From the NCBI GenBank assembly GCA_003024985.2, contig PXIH01S0005475.1: a stretch of 13,990 nt of DNA, one strand, 5' to 3'. The notes beneath the pieces are model-generated. The model did not search any database. It was given only the letters and a program-made list of their open reading frames with translations, and was not told the origin of the DNA. Positions 1 through 11,980 of the stretch are shown here, one piece after another; position 1 is the first letter of the stretch, and the number at the start of each line of letters is the position of its first letter. The DNA comes from Euperipatoides rowelli. Its lineage: Eukaryota; Onychophora; Udeonychophora; Euonychophora; Peripatopsidae. Both the position numbers and the translations under genes were made by a program.

Positions 1-1002
1 TTTAAATTGTTTATACAATTTTAAATGCTTTTAAATAATTTATTTTAAAACATTAAAGAAATTTTACCCTCCGATTCCTAGAGGCCAAATCGGGAAAATT
101 TCAGATGTAATGATACATGAAGAAAAATAACTGACCAATGATCTTTGTATATTTTCAAAGTTAACATGTCACACAAGATATCAAATGTACAGCTTTCTAC
201 ATCACATTTAAATATGCTAGAATTCAGATGTTTTGAGCCCTTGCCAAAGACGATTTACTATTGTTTAGTCTATATTTGGTTGCGCTAATTAAAAAAATTG
301 TTAAAAAATATAAATTGCCTTTTTTATTCTTACATTTAAACATTAGAATTTCAAAATGATTAAGTAAATCAATTGAAATTATGAGTTTAAATCAATTAGA
401 AATATTAATTTTAGTCATAATTTCAAACAGGATGATCATTAATGAGCGCATTTTTTCAGTCCTTTTTTATGTGAAAATCCAAGTCCATAATAATAGGCCT
501 ACTCTAGAATCTCCCATATAATGACATTTTTTTAATTATGTAGTAACCCCTGATCTTTAAAAATAAGCCCCTGTTTATTAAGATACCTTCGTTGGTTCAA
601 AAGTTATGATGTTTTGAACATGCGCTACAAAATCTCTAGTGAATTTAGTACATATTTATTTTCTCCGGTATGTGTTTATACAGTACAATCTGATCTATAG
701 TTTGGCTTTTCTTTCAGGCCAACGGTACTTTTTTAAAAAAATTCAAGTTAAAAATACAATACTTTATACGATTTTAAAACTTTTTTTAATAGTTTTAAAG
801 TTAAATAATTATATTTTTAGAAAAATAAAAAAATTACAGTATTTTTATTTCCAATTTTTTTGCTTTTCATTCGCTCCAAAAAGGAATAATCTGTTGAGTT
901 GGAGAAGGGAAAACTTCTTGCTGGATATATAATAAAACTAGGAAGATAATTATTTTTTATTAATCAACAAGTAAGAAGTATTTAAATTTTTAAAAAAAAT
1001 AG
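1..1002. other. AT-rich gene-free stretch
   Basis: No coding signal is seen on either strand. The only open frame of note (about 639-932, plus) is low-complexity and rich in F, I, L, Y and K, as expected from AT-rich noncoding DNA. The inverted repeat at 58-102 is the sole structure noted. Confidence 0.6.
58..102. repeat. Imperfect inverted repeat near window start
   Basis: GAAATTTT (58-65) and CCGATT (71-76) on the left match AATCGG (88-93) and AAAATTTC (95-102) on the right, with unequal short gaps between the paired blocks. Confidence 0.5.
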
Positions 1003-1487
1003 AGTAGACCAATGCAAAGGCATTAAAACTGGCCTTCATTGCACATAAAAATCGTCTTTTGAATGTGCTGGGGAACATTTAGCACTGCCAAAAACCACTT
1101 ACTAAGTCTAGTGATGACAAGTAGCGAGCACCTTACAGAGATCTCATATCCATCAAGGGCATGGGAAAGCTATCAGATTCTGTAATTAGATTAAGTTGCC
1201 GATAATATAGAATCGGTAGCTGCCATCCTTTTTTCTTGACATGATGAACAGGTGCAGAGTAAGGGGACGGCCTTACCGCACCACCTTCATTCTAACATCT
1301 ATTTGAACTTTTTCTTGATAATCGGTCTTTTCAAAGGTTTCTGGGTATTTTCTCCTGTTGGTAGGGAGTGTGTTACCCGTGCCAATATCGTGTTCCACGA
1401 CATCGGTAACCCCAGGTAATTCGCTAAAGTTGGCTTTAACAGAAAGAAGGAAAGTGTGCAGTCTATCTAGTTGGCTTTTTGAAAAAC
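1003..1487 (-). pseudogene. Decayed Ty3/Gypsy retrotransposon reverse transcriptase
   Basis: Minus-strand translation gives successive blocks of a Ty3/Gypsy-type reverse transcriptase, spread over shifted frames. First comes a linker with ELPGVTDVVEHDIGTGNTLP, matching the region just before the polymerase fingers. Then come GAVRPS and, after frame changes, APVHHVKKK and KKDGSYRF. RQLNLITESDSFPMPLMD follows, and then SSLDLVSGFWQ, which carries the first catalytic aspartate. A weak remnant of the next block reads FLCAMKASFNAFAL. In-frame stops (TAA near 1273, further ones before and after the SGFWQ block) and at least two frame changes show that it is dead. The YxDD catalytic box, RNase H and integrase are missing, since the similarity fades near 1003 into AT-rich DNA. 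I found no long terminal repeats around it. It is an old, truncated insertion, unrelated to the CMAS gene. Confidence 0.85.
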
Positions 1488-1884
1488 TAAGTCTAAGAGT
1501 TCAGGGAATGATTTGTCGGTGTCGGCTCTAAGTATGCTATTAATAGTTTTAAGGTTAGAATTAGAATCAACATCCGAGTCAGAATATAAATTCATCTGAT
1601 GAATCGTAGGTTTCTCTATGGTATATAGCAGAAAGAATGCAGTTGACCAAGTTGCCTCTAATTTTCCTATGATTTTTCCATCTGACAGTGTGCTACAGAA
1701 TCACAAAAGTTTTTATAAATTTGTTTGTCAACCCATGATATTGCTCTAATAATTTTGGCATTTCACTATTATTAATTTGATTTTACTCTACTTTATCAGT
1801 AGAAACAAAATCTTGAGTTTGTAATGTTGTTGATGAACCATTCTATGTAGTTATTTAATTGGTTGAGATGAACCCGATGTTTGC

Positions 1885-2145
1885 GTAAAGTCTTCACCTA
1901 GTAAAAGATTGTGAGAGAAGTGACATAACCTACCTGTCACTCAATTTTTAAAAATAAAAAAGGCTGGTCCTTCTTTAAAATTAGGTAGGGAATTTCAACC
2001 ACTCAAACTTGTCATTGGCAATAAGGATTGGAACAGCTTAAAACTATATAGACTTACATTTATTAATTGTAAATTCCTCATTCAAACAGAAAGTGTCTGT
2101 GTTCAAACACCTTGCTCACAATCTTTTACTAGGTGAAGACTTTAC
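1885..2145. mobile_element. MITE-like foldback element, 31-bp perfect inverted ends
   Basis: The 31 bases at 1885-1915 are the exact reverse complement of those at 2115-2145, enclosing about 199 bp of AT-rich spacer with no coding frame. The arms begin GTAAAGTCTTCACC when read inward from either end. A smaller palindrome, GTGACA/TGTCAC, sits just inside the left arm (1920-1925 and 1935-1940). Beyond the arms, CAAAC on the right (2149-2153) has a shifted counterpart on the left, so the element may once have been longer. No clear target-site duplication is visible. The size and structure suggest a non-autonomous DNA transposon, but an inverted duplication without transposition would look the same. 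Confidence 0.6.
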
Positions 2146-3042
2146 ATACAAACTGATCAATTAGACATGGCAATTACCAAGGTTTAATAAAAAAGTAACT
2201 TAAGAAAATTGTACAGATTTCTATGACACTGATACTAGAAGAAACTAAGTGATAACCAGAAACAAAACTTTGAAACATGGTGTCAAGTGTTAAGGAATTT
2301 ATAATTAGAATTATTAAGATATGCAGTGTGTTTGTTCTTGTTTTTTTAAAACACTGGCAACTCAATGACTTTACAGATTCCCTTTAAATTTTTTTTGTCA
2401 ATTTTAGTTAATAAGTACATCACAAGTTTCTGTATATAAACTTAGTATTTCAGCAGGAACTCAAGTATTGTAAACAGTCTAAAACAACTGTGCCACCATC
2501 TATTAGTTTTTCAATTGTAAATAAATAGGGCAAACTAGTTTTTGCAAAATGTTTCTTTTCATAAAATTCCAGTTCAACTCCCAGCTGTTAAAAAATGTAT
2601 ATTTTTCAATAAAGTGGAATGGAATTTTCATTATCGACTAAGTATGAAAAATTAAATGCAAAAGATTTTCAAATGTTTCACTAATTTGAATAAAGTTGCT
2701 TTGATTTTGATGAGGTTTTCTGTTTAAAGTTTGTTTGGTGAAAGAGTAGAATTTAGAGGACGGAAGAGGAAATGCCAAATCTATTTGAATTTACATCAAA
2801 TTTAAGGTTGGGATGAGACATGTATGTGGAGGGTAGGAGGATATATTAAAAAAACATTGGACTCGTATACAAATTGAGAAATTGCTAGTTAAGGCATGGA
2901 TGCTATAGCTAAACAATCTTATAATTTGTTAGTCTAATATGTATGTCTAGGGTTCTTATATAAATACTTAAATTTGACACTTTAATGAAATGGTAGTATA
3001 ACGTCTGGATCTCAGACTTACCATTGTCATCCAGCCCCAAAA

Positions 3043-3094
3043 CAGCCAATCAGAGGTCGTCTTGTATTCTATTTGCAAGACGTGTGATTGACTG
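3043..3094. repeat. Palindrome with CCAAT-like outer arms
   Basis: CAGCCAATCA (3043-3052) pairs with TGATTGACTG (3085-3094) with one mismatch, and inside it GTCTTG (3059-3064) pairs exactly with CAAGAC (3076-3081). A (TTA)6 run follows at 3115-3132. The CCAAT core resembles a promoter box, but there is no gene beside it to support that reading. Confidence 0.65.
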
Positions 3095-3114
3095 TTATTT
3101 TATTTATTTATACT

Positions 3115-3132
3115 TTATTATTATTATTATTA
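3115..3132. repeat. (TTA)6 microsatellite
   Basis: Six consecutive TTA units, just right of the palindrome at 3043-3094. Confidence 0.8.
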
Positions 3133-3365
3133 ATGTTTATTCAAGTTAAAAAATGCAAAAAGATCAAGTTACACATTCAAAAGAACAAATAAAAGGATGT
3201 GAGAATTTTTACAAATTTATAAATGTTTATTATTAAATTGTATTTAACAACAAACATTATTAAATACAATTAAAAACTAAAGCTTTACTAGTAATATAAA
3301 ATGATTAAATTTTATTACAGTTCCTATTTATTGCATATATAAGAAGGACATTATTGGAGAGTTTT

Positions 3366-3599
3366 TCATCCTATTTCTGATTTTGGAATTTTCAACATAT
3401 GTGAAAATCTAGATTCTCTTCCTGATACCTCTCCTTGAGTAGGCAAAGGATAAATGTAGATTATCCCTTCTTTTTTTTGAAGGGGTTCAAGTGAAAGGTA
3501 CAAAGAGTGAGATGTTCCTTGATAATCATTTCCCATGATAATTCTTACGACTCTGTTCTGAATTTTAACTTTGAATACTTTTGGTGGAACAGCCATCAA
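3366..3599 (-). pseudogene. Open frame, possible LINE reverse-transcriptase tail
   Basis: A 77-codon minus-strand frame starts at an ATGATG pair and ends with TGA at 3366-3368. It contains KIQNRVVRIIMGNDYQG near its start and GRESRFSHMLKIPKSE near its end. These faintly resemble the 'LQNRxxRII' and 'TRxxxxLxxPR' segments found near the C-terminus of non-LTR retrotransposon reverse transcriptases. No catalytic motif is included and no companion fragment was found next to it. It is less AT-rich than its surroundings, which argues mildly for descent from coding sequence. It may equally be a chance frame; I do not assign a function. Confidence 0.27.
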
Positions 3600-4486
3600 T
3601 AAAAAATTTAATCACATTTTAATAAATTAGATCAAGTCAATCAGGGACAGGAGATCAAGCAATTACCTGGTAGGTCAGCAAGATTTCCTGTCAGTCACTA
3701 TTATTAGCAAACTTATTCACTATGCATAAGTAAAAAAAGAAATTAAAGCATGCAAATACTGTAATTATTAGCACAAAGTAGTGCTTTTAATATAGTGAAT
3801 TAGACAGATCGTAATCAAGATTTTTGCCGTGAATGTAGCTAACTTTTTTTTAATAATAGATTTAGAATAGGTTTGATAAATCAGATCCAGAATTGTGAAA
3901 AGAAATAACACTTTTTTTTTTATATACTGTAACTGTATAAACAAAAAAAAAAAAAACATTGAATCATTTAATTTTTTTATTACTTGTACAACAATACAAT
4001 TTAACTTGTCATTTTACAAAATTATCAACAAAATAAACCAATGTAATAGTGGACAAAAATCAATAAGCTAAAATCTGAATACATTCAAACATTCAACAAT
4101 GCAAATGCCTGAAATATATGTACAGTATGTATGTGTAAATAAAATATAGAGCCTTCAAAGAGGATGGAGTTTTTAAAACAACATTTAAATTTGTAGAATA
4201 CAAGTTATTTTTTATGAAGACAGAACAACATTGAGTCTTTTTCTCTGAATTAAACATGATCAGGTGCAAATGATTAAGATCAACATCAAAACAGATTTAC
4301 TACCTGTGGTCCCAATTATTTTTTAAATTGATGCAGCTCTGATTTGTTCTAAATATAAGAATTCAATATGACATTACTGTACGGTACTAGACAAAAATTA
4401 ACTTACTTACACGTGATTATATTACCAATATAGACTTAAAAAAATCGTGTTGGGGAAGCAAGTCATATTCAGAATATAAATTAATT

Positions 4487-4508
4487 TATATACAGTATAC
4501 TGTATATA
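4487..4508. repeat. 22-bp perfect palindrome built on TACAGTA
   Basis: The sequence around TACAGTATACTGTA is its own reverse complement over 22 bases with no loop. It is made of one TACAGTA and one TACTGTA, the heptamer that is over-represented through the window. Confidence 0.8.
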
Positions 4509-5360
4509 TTAAACAAACATTGTTCAATCTATTTTAATTATCTTTTTCATTTGTAACCCAATCATTTAAAATTATATCCATATTTTGTTAGATGTTTCAC
4601 TTAAATACTGTATATGAAAGATTGGTGAAGAAGGAACAGTTCATACATTGTAAATATTGAACTAGTGTTTTACCTTTCTTTTAAGACCAAAAAAAACTGA
4701 ATTCAAATGTTCCATATGATGCTGGAAACTGGAGAATGCATAAAGCTTGAAAATTGATACATGTTTCTTTCTTATGCAAGATTTTTACCACCTTATATAA
4801 ACGTGGAGCTGATTATTTTTATACAATGCTTTTCATCAACTAATAAACATTCTCCAGATTTCAACTGTCCTATAATGTTTTACTAGTCGGCAGAGCCAAA
4901 AAATAACTGGACTAATCAAAAGAAGTTGAACTAAACTTACTTTAGTAATATTATTCCATACTTAAATTTTAATTTTTACTTTAAACTTTGACACTTTTAT
5001 GGCACTTTTCCATTTTGTCTTATAAAACATTTATAATGTGGCTATTATTTTTTAACTGCTAAATGGCCTAATGCATCTTTACCATGCAATTAACATTGTG
5101 TTATAATCATTTTTAATGTACAGTATGTAAAATACCGGTAATGTTTTTTATTTTTTTTAAATATATATATATTTTTTTAATCTTTAGGAATAAAATTTGA
5201 AGTATAAATTTAACATTATTAAATAAAAATATTTTTTTAACAGATCTTTTATATTTGTTTGATTACAATTCATATTGATGATATACTGTAATATCCAGTA
5301 TTATCCCAAAGTATTTGGTACAAAATGTAACTCCATAAATTCATTTTGAATATATTCCGA

Positions 5361-5376
5361 TTTTTTTTTTTTTTTT
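5361..5376. repeat. Poly-T tract (16)
   Basis: A plain run of 16 T. On the minus strand it would be a poly-A, the kind left at the 3' end of a retroposed copy, but no retroposon body is recognisable beside it. Similar runs lie at 11964-11980 and 12672-12687. Confidence 0.8.
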
Positions 5377-7022
5377 CATTTCACAATTACCATATAATCA
5401 TCATCCAGTTAACTAAACACAATACAAATCAGTTATCACATGCAGATCTTATACATAACACTTAACAATCAATTAGACTGTGCATGTACAGTATACGTTT
5501 GGATTAAATTATAGGCGAAATAAATTTGGGACATTTTTTTTTTCACAATACCAAATTTTTCATTTATAAATATTTTTATAGGATTAGGCACACCTTGGGT
5601 TGTTTCACTTAGGGTTTGAATGCTTGATCTCCTAGTAGTTTGTATGGTGTGCCCTCTGCCATTGTGTTGTAATATAGGGATACAATTTTTGTTTAAAAAA
5701 ATGTACAACTTTATTTTCAGGGATGAAAATTTATGATTGCAATATATCGATCCGATACTTTACAAAAATTTTAACAAATACATGTTTACATACTTGAAGA
5801 CACATGCACCGTGCTTACTTGTCAATAAATAGAAGTATATAATGTATATATATATGTACTGTATATGAATAGCTAGTAGTCTTTACATCAAATCAGGTTA
5901 GGCTAGAAGATTTATTTCCCTCTTTGATTTATAGTGGGGAAAGGAGAAATGGGGGAAGAAAAAAATCACAGCCAGAAATCAGCTTCCTGCTTATTTTGAT
6001 GTAAAAAATAAAATAATTTAACATAGATATGTATACATAGACAATAATTTATAAATATAAATTGGTCGAATCCTACACTTTATTTATTCTCAAAAAAAAA
6101 AAATTATGTATCGCTAGTAGACCGCACCCTTGAGAAAAGCATTACAAATAGGGAATTCATTAGAATTACGTATGTAAAATATTTACTACTGTTATATTCC
6201 AATTTTGAAATTTTCCTTTATATTAAGGCTATTTTCTACCTGATTAGCAATATTTTTTTTTTTTACAATTCATTTAAAAATGATTTCATTATACCCTAAT
6301 CTGTGCCTTGTAAGTTGTAAATGAGTTTTAGTGCAATAACATTTTGTTAGCACTAGCCCTGTTAAAAAAAATATGAATAAAAGGATAGTCACAATGTTGA
6401 TATTCATAATTGTTTATCTTAGCAAAAACGAAAACATATAATCTTGGCAATTATGGTAGTGTCCTTGATTATAAAAAAAACAAACTAGGAAGAAGAAAAA
6501 AAAACCTCATTCAAATTGCTATATTGCCTATTAACAAAAATGATTTTTGTTGTAAGAAATATTGCCATTGTTCAACAAATAGTTTTATTTCAGGTTTTAT
6601 ATAAATCCATCCAATTATTCCTTTTTTTCTCTCTAGAAAATCTCAACTTTGTTTTTATTTTATACATGTTACCTAGTTATATAACCCTATCTACTTTTAT
6701 TAAAAAGTCTCATTGAAATTTTTTTTCAAAGAAAAACTATTAAAAAAATACGATTTAAACTTTTAACTCAATTAGCATCTCATTAAATTAGCATTGTCCA
6801 AAACGTCTAGGCAAATGTACTTAGACTCTTAGGTAAAACAATTTAATTTGTAATAGAATAAAATAGATATATCTGCTTCCTTTTCTGATGTTTTAAATAT
6901 TTATTTTTAATGCATTTTAACTTATCTTTTTCAATTAGCTTTCTCTTGATGATGTAGTCTTAGCGATCCGCAGAAATATATCAGAAACTTTATTCAAATA
7001 TTAACCTTTTACTATGTGGAAA

Positions 7023-7028
7023 TTTATT
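7023..7028 (-). promoter_or_regulatory. Candidate CMAS polyadenylation signal
   Basis: Reading down the minus strand from the CMAS stop codon, this is the first AATAAA hexamer I find, about 710 bases past the stop. A weaker ATTAAA lies at 7106-7111. In DNA this AT-rich either could be chance, and only transcript data would fix the 3' end. Confidence 0.2.
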
Positions 7029-7734
7029 CTTTTATGAAATTTAATTATTACTTATTGGATGGCAGAAAGACTAATTAAAATTGGCAATAACTTTTTTTAA
7101 AAATCTTTAATTTCAAGAACAATACTGGGTAATTTGACTTTGTTTTTAAATATCTAAACTAAGAGCCTTCTGATCAAGGCTAATCTATTCAATGCAATTT
7201 TGAATTAAAATTAAGTTCATTTTTTGTTTTTAGATATGACCCTTAAAAGCCACTATCCATTTGTATATGTCATAAGCAATAAACTAATAATTTGATCCAT
7301 CAACAATTCTATAAACATTGTCATGAAGCAGGAGAACCTTTTGTCTCCAACTTAAAATTGCTGTAATAAAATTACAGTTGTTACTGTAAAGTGGAATACT
7401 GAACTTAACTATTAAACTTGATATTTACGATACCGTAGCCTAGTATTTTAAAATAAATACCATACATATGTTCATTTTCTTTAAACAGTTTAGTCTAAAA
7501 TGAACTGTAATCCAAATTTCTTAACTCCCACTTCATTATAAACTAAATCAAATTTTAGATAAAGTTCCAAAAAAAAAATTTCATCTTTGGCACCTAGGAT
7601 ATTTAAATTGCACTGTATTCACAAGAAAGTAAAATTCAATAAAAATTCATTACATTGATTATACGATGCAGCTATTTTTTTTTTCCCCAACAATAATCAA
7701 AGCAAAGGATTTCACAAAGCTGGAATAAAATAAA

Positions 7735-9028
<1,294 letters not shown>

Positions 9029-9524
9029 TTATAAATTAGTTTTTATTATTCATGAAATAGACATTTCCAATGATGCCCATAAATTCCCTAATTAATACTT
9101 TTTTTTTTTTCTTCACCCTCATAATTTTTTTTTCTAGATTTAGAAAAAAATTTAAAAAATAGTTCTCATTTTTGTGAAATGGAATCAAAAAATTAATTTA
9201 TAGACATTAGTTATTTTTTTATTTTTTAAATTCTATTAAAAATGTATTTATAAAAAAAGTTAGGCTATTTTATCAGAATTATGAAATGATGCATTGATTT
9301 CTAATATAATGACAATGTTTTTATCTAGTATTAATGCAGGGAATAGAGGGATATTTCCCCACACCAGTGATCAGAAAATAGACTTGGCAGTCATAAAAGA
9401 TGAGGGGTTGGTTGGGGCTATAGTCCTGGGACCCGTGCCAAGGGGGGGAGGGCATGGATGACCAAACTACTTAAGAAACTACATAGTTGGCATACTTAAC
9501 AGCCAAATGTATATGTATATATAC

Positions 9525-9545
9525 TATATATATATATATATATAT
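9525..9545. repeat. (TA)n microsatellite
   Basis: An unbroken alternating TA run of 21 bases, preceded by a less regular AT stretch from about 9510. It is likely to vary in length between individuals. Confidence 0.9.
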
Positions 9546-9591
9546 GTTGTAAACTTATCCGTTTATGTCTCCATATAGCTCGTAAGCCCGC

Positions 9592-9634
9592 CTTGATAAT
9601 ATTCATAAGCGTTGGAATATTATTCTATCTCAAG
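9592..9634. repeat. Foldback within the less AT-rich block
   Basis: TAATATTC (9597-9604) pairs with GAATATTA (9615-9622), and outside it CTTGA (9592-9596) pairs with TCAAG (9630-9634) across a 7-base bulge on the right side. Confidence 0.45.
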
Positions 9635-10302
9635 ATGGGTTACAAATTACTAATAAGCTAATTTAGACCTTCCTTCTTACTGTCTCCCTAGCACCTACTC
9701 TCCAGAATTAGACCAACCTTTAGACATCGCTACCCTCCCCCCAGTCAGAGGATTAATAAGAATCCCCTGCCCGAGGGTGAAAGCACTGGTGAACAAGATC
9801 AGTTTTCATTCTTTTCTTTAGATGACCATATCTAGACTAAAAGCAAGGAAGGGTAAATAACTAAGCTAAAATAAATGCATCTCTCTACATCGTCCCACAT
9901 CTACACAGGATGCCTGGTAATATTTGAGCCAGAGGAGCCAAGACTCCCCTGGTCCCACCACTATCAGAACCCCCACCGAACTCAAAACTAATGTAGAAAA
10001 ATAAGACAAGGGGACTTTGAAAGTGATTGAAGCTCCTACCCTATCATACAAATAGCCTAACAGAATCACCTTCATTGTCAAAACGTTTATAAGAATAAAG
10101 CCCTAAACTAAATTTCCCTAATTAAAATAGCTACAGTATATTAGAAAGACTGACATATGGCTAAGGGGGGTAAAATATTTATGTTTTCTATCCCCGGCAG
10201 ATAGAGTCCAGGTACTACCCATCAAGGCCTCACAACTAATAAAATCGTACTCTTAGTGACATAACTTCTTAAAAAAATAAAATATTAAAAAAATTAAAAT
10301 GC

Positions 10303-10551
10303 ATAAATAAAATTTGCCATGCTATGTCTATTTAAGAAATAACCCCAATACAAAAAGATTAAATTAAAAACCCATGGTTTTAATGATAAAATTAAAAATA
10401 TATGTTGTTTTGAACATTATGGAAATNATAAATAAAATTTGCCATGCTATGTCTATTTAAGAAATAACCCCAATACAAAAAGTAAAATTAAAAACCCATG
10501 GTTTTAATAATAAAATTTAAATTATATATTATATAGAACATTATGAAAAAA
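10303..10551. repeat. Two-copy tandem duplication, about 125-bp unit
   Basis: A unit beginning ATAAATAAAATTTGCCATG is present at 10303-10427 and again from 10428 to about 10551. The copies agree closely through CCCATGGTTTTAAT, with one small indel near 10358 and more differences in their AT-rich right halves. The only ambiguous base in the window, N at 10427, lies exactly at the junction. The duplication is either real and recent or an assembly artefact at a point where two overlapping reads were joined. Confidence 0.9.
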
Positions 10552-11365
10552 AAATTTTTTTTTTTAAATAATTACGGTACATGAGAAAGAATGTTTTCTT
10601 GACCACACTCCCGGTGACTGTTATTCAGGTTAAATTGAATTTCCGTTGAATGATGCATGGATTAGTTCCATATGAATGCTTTGCCTTCGGGTTACAACTA
10701 GCAATCTATGTTTCGGCATTTCATCTTTCCAGGCTGGAGTCAGCTTACTTTACTGGTTTCAAAATTTGTGTCCTCAGCAAATTAATAATGCTAAAATTGT
10801 CCTTTTTATAGTGTTGGAGATCATCTTCCGCTCAAATTTTCATTAAAGGTCGTCTGCTTATAGATCACATGTCCTGGTTTATTGAATTTAAATGTGATTG
10901 GTTTACAAGGTAAGTATTGATCACTTGACACAAAGTCTTTTAAATTGGAGAATGAAATACACAAATAAACTTGGAGATCTTATAGTACAAAATGAAATAT
11001 GAATTTTTACGAAAATATTAAAAAATATACATTGCATAGGATACAGTTGATATGGATATATTTATGTTTACAAACAGATACAGTATAGTAATATACAAAT
11101 AAATTGGAGAACAAATTTCCATTAGTTATACTTTAAGTGTTCATAAAATGCAATATGGTGGCAAAATACAGGTTGAATAAAACAGTTCCAATAAAATTAG
11201 TTTTATAGCGGTAGACTAAACTATTTCAGCAGGTAAAAAGTTCCTTATCAGAATCAACAGGTTTGTATTAAAATGATTTTACATTTCTAGAGGCACACAT
11301 GTATCTTATGTAATTTGGTCATCCAAGGCTTCCCCTACCCTGACCTTGGGGCCACAGCCTCAACC

Positions 11366-11381
11366 CCCCACCCTTGTGGGG
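11366..11381. repeat. GC-rich hairpin
   Basis: CCCCAC and GTGGGG flank a CCTT loop inside a small island of unusually high GC (about 11325-11390), which stands out from the AT-rich flanks. The island has no open frame I recognise and may be a remnant of an inserted element. Confidence 0.55.
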
Positions 11382-11963
11382 AACCTGCTGTACATTCAAA
11401 GTATTAAAAAATAATACTACCAATTTGCATTAAATATCAAGTTATTTCAATCACATTATAATCCTTAAAAATTAAATATTTTTACATGCTTATAACTTTG
11501 CATGCCATAAATCAGTCAAAATGCATTAATTTTGCTCTTAAAATACACATTTCTTTATTTTCTATAAAATAAATCATAGTCTTTTAGCAAAGAAAAAAAT
11601 AAATTTAACTTTGTTTACTCATATTTTTAACAAAGAACTGGAAAAACATGATACTAGGTATGTAGAATTTGTGTTTACAGTATATTAAACCAACTGGACA
11701 AGAATTAGGAAAGACTTAGTCTTTTTACAAATATACAGTACAATGAAAATACAATGATTTATAAAATCAAACAAAAACATAATTGTATAGTCTACCAGTA
11801 CATGAGTATATCAAAATTCGAAAATATAACTTTTATATAAAATCTGGTTAGGCCTATCTACTTTCGATCTATGAATTTTTCTATTTTATAGACTTAAAAC
11901 TACAGTACTTAAATTAAGAGGTATAAAACAATCCAGAATATAATATGATTAGCCTACCAATAA

Positions 11964-11980
11964 TTTTTTTTTTTTTTTTT
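11964..11980. repeat. Poly-T tract (17) followed by CAG
   Basis: A run of 17 T followed at once by CAG looks like a plus-strand splice acceptor, but the downstream frames close quickly and no exon is supported. Confidence 0.8.

Larger units (their letters stand above)
3600..7022. other. AT-rich gene-free stretch downstream of CMAS
   Basis: Homopolymer A and T runs, TATA-like stretches and repeated TACAGTA/TACTGTA heptamers fill this region. The open frames in it (for example 3768-3959, 5469-5708, 6410-6716) are low-complexity and match no family I recognise. The CMAS transcript may end near its right border. Confidence 0.55.
9320..10260. other. Less AT-rich block, probable inserted repeat
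   Basis: Compared with its flanks this block has many more C and G runs (for example near 9420-9450, 9735-9780 and 9925-9980), but its frames are broken and no protein family is recognisable. The 71-codon minus frame at 9866-10081 has no motif I can name. It probably is an old transposon or multi-copy repeat inside the CMAS upstream intron. Confidence 0.4.

Noticed and set aside
639-932. 97-codon plus-strand open frame
   Set aside because: Its product is low-complexity, dominated by F, I, L, Y, N and K as AT-rich noncoding DNA gives, with no motif and no splice or promoter context.
2174-2365. 63-codon minus-strand open frame
   Set aside because: Short, hydrophobic by composition, no recognisable motif, and no conserved neighbour.
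5469-5708. 79-codon minus-strand open frame
   Set aside because: No family resemblance and no supporting features; length is unremarkable for one of six frames over 14 kb.
6410-6716. Two overlapping plus-strand open frames
   Set aside because: Both are low-complexity in an AT-rich stretch and overlap each other in different frames, as random open frames do.
9866-10081. 71-codon minus-strand open frame
   Set aside because: It sits in a probable repeat block and has no motif; it does not resemble any missing CMAS exon.
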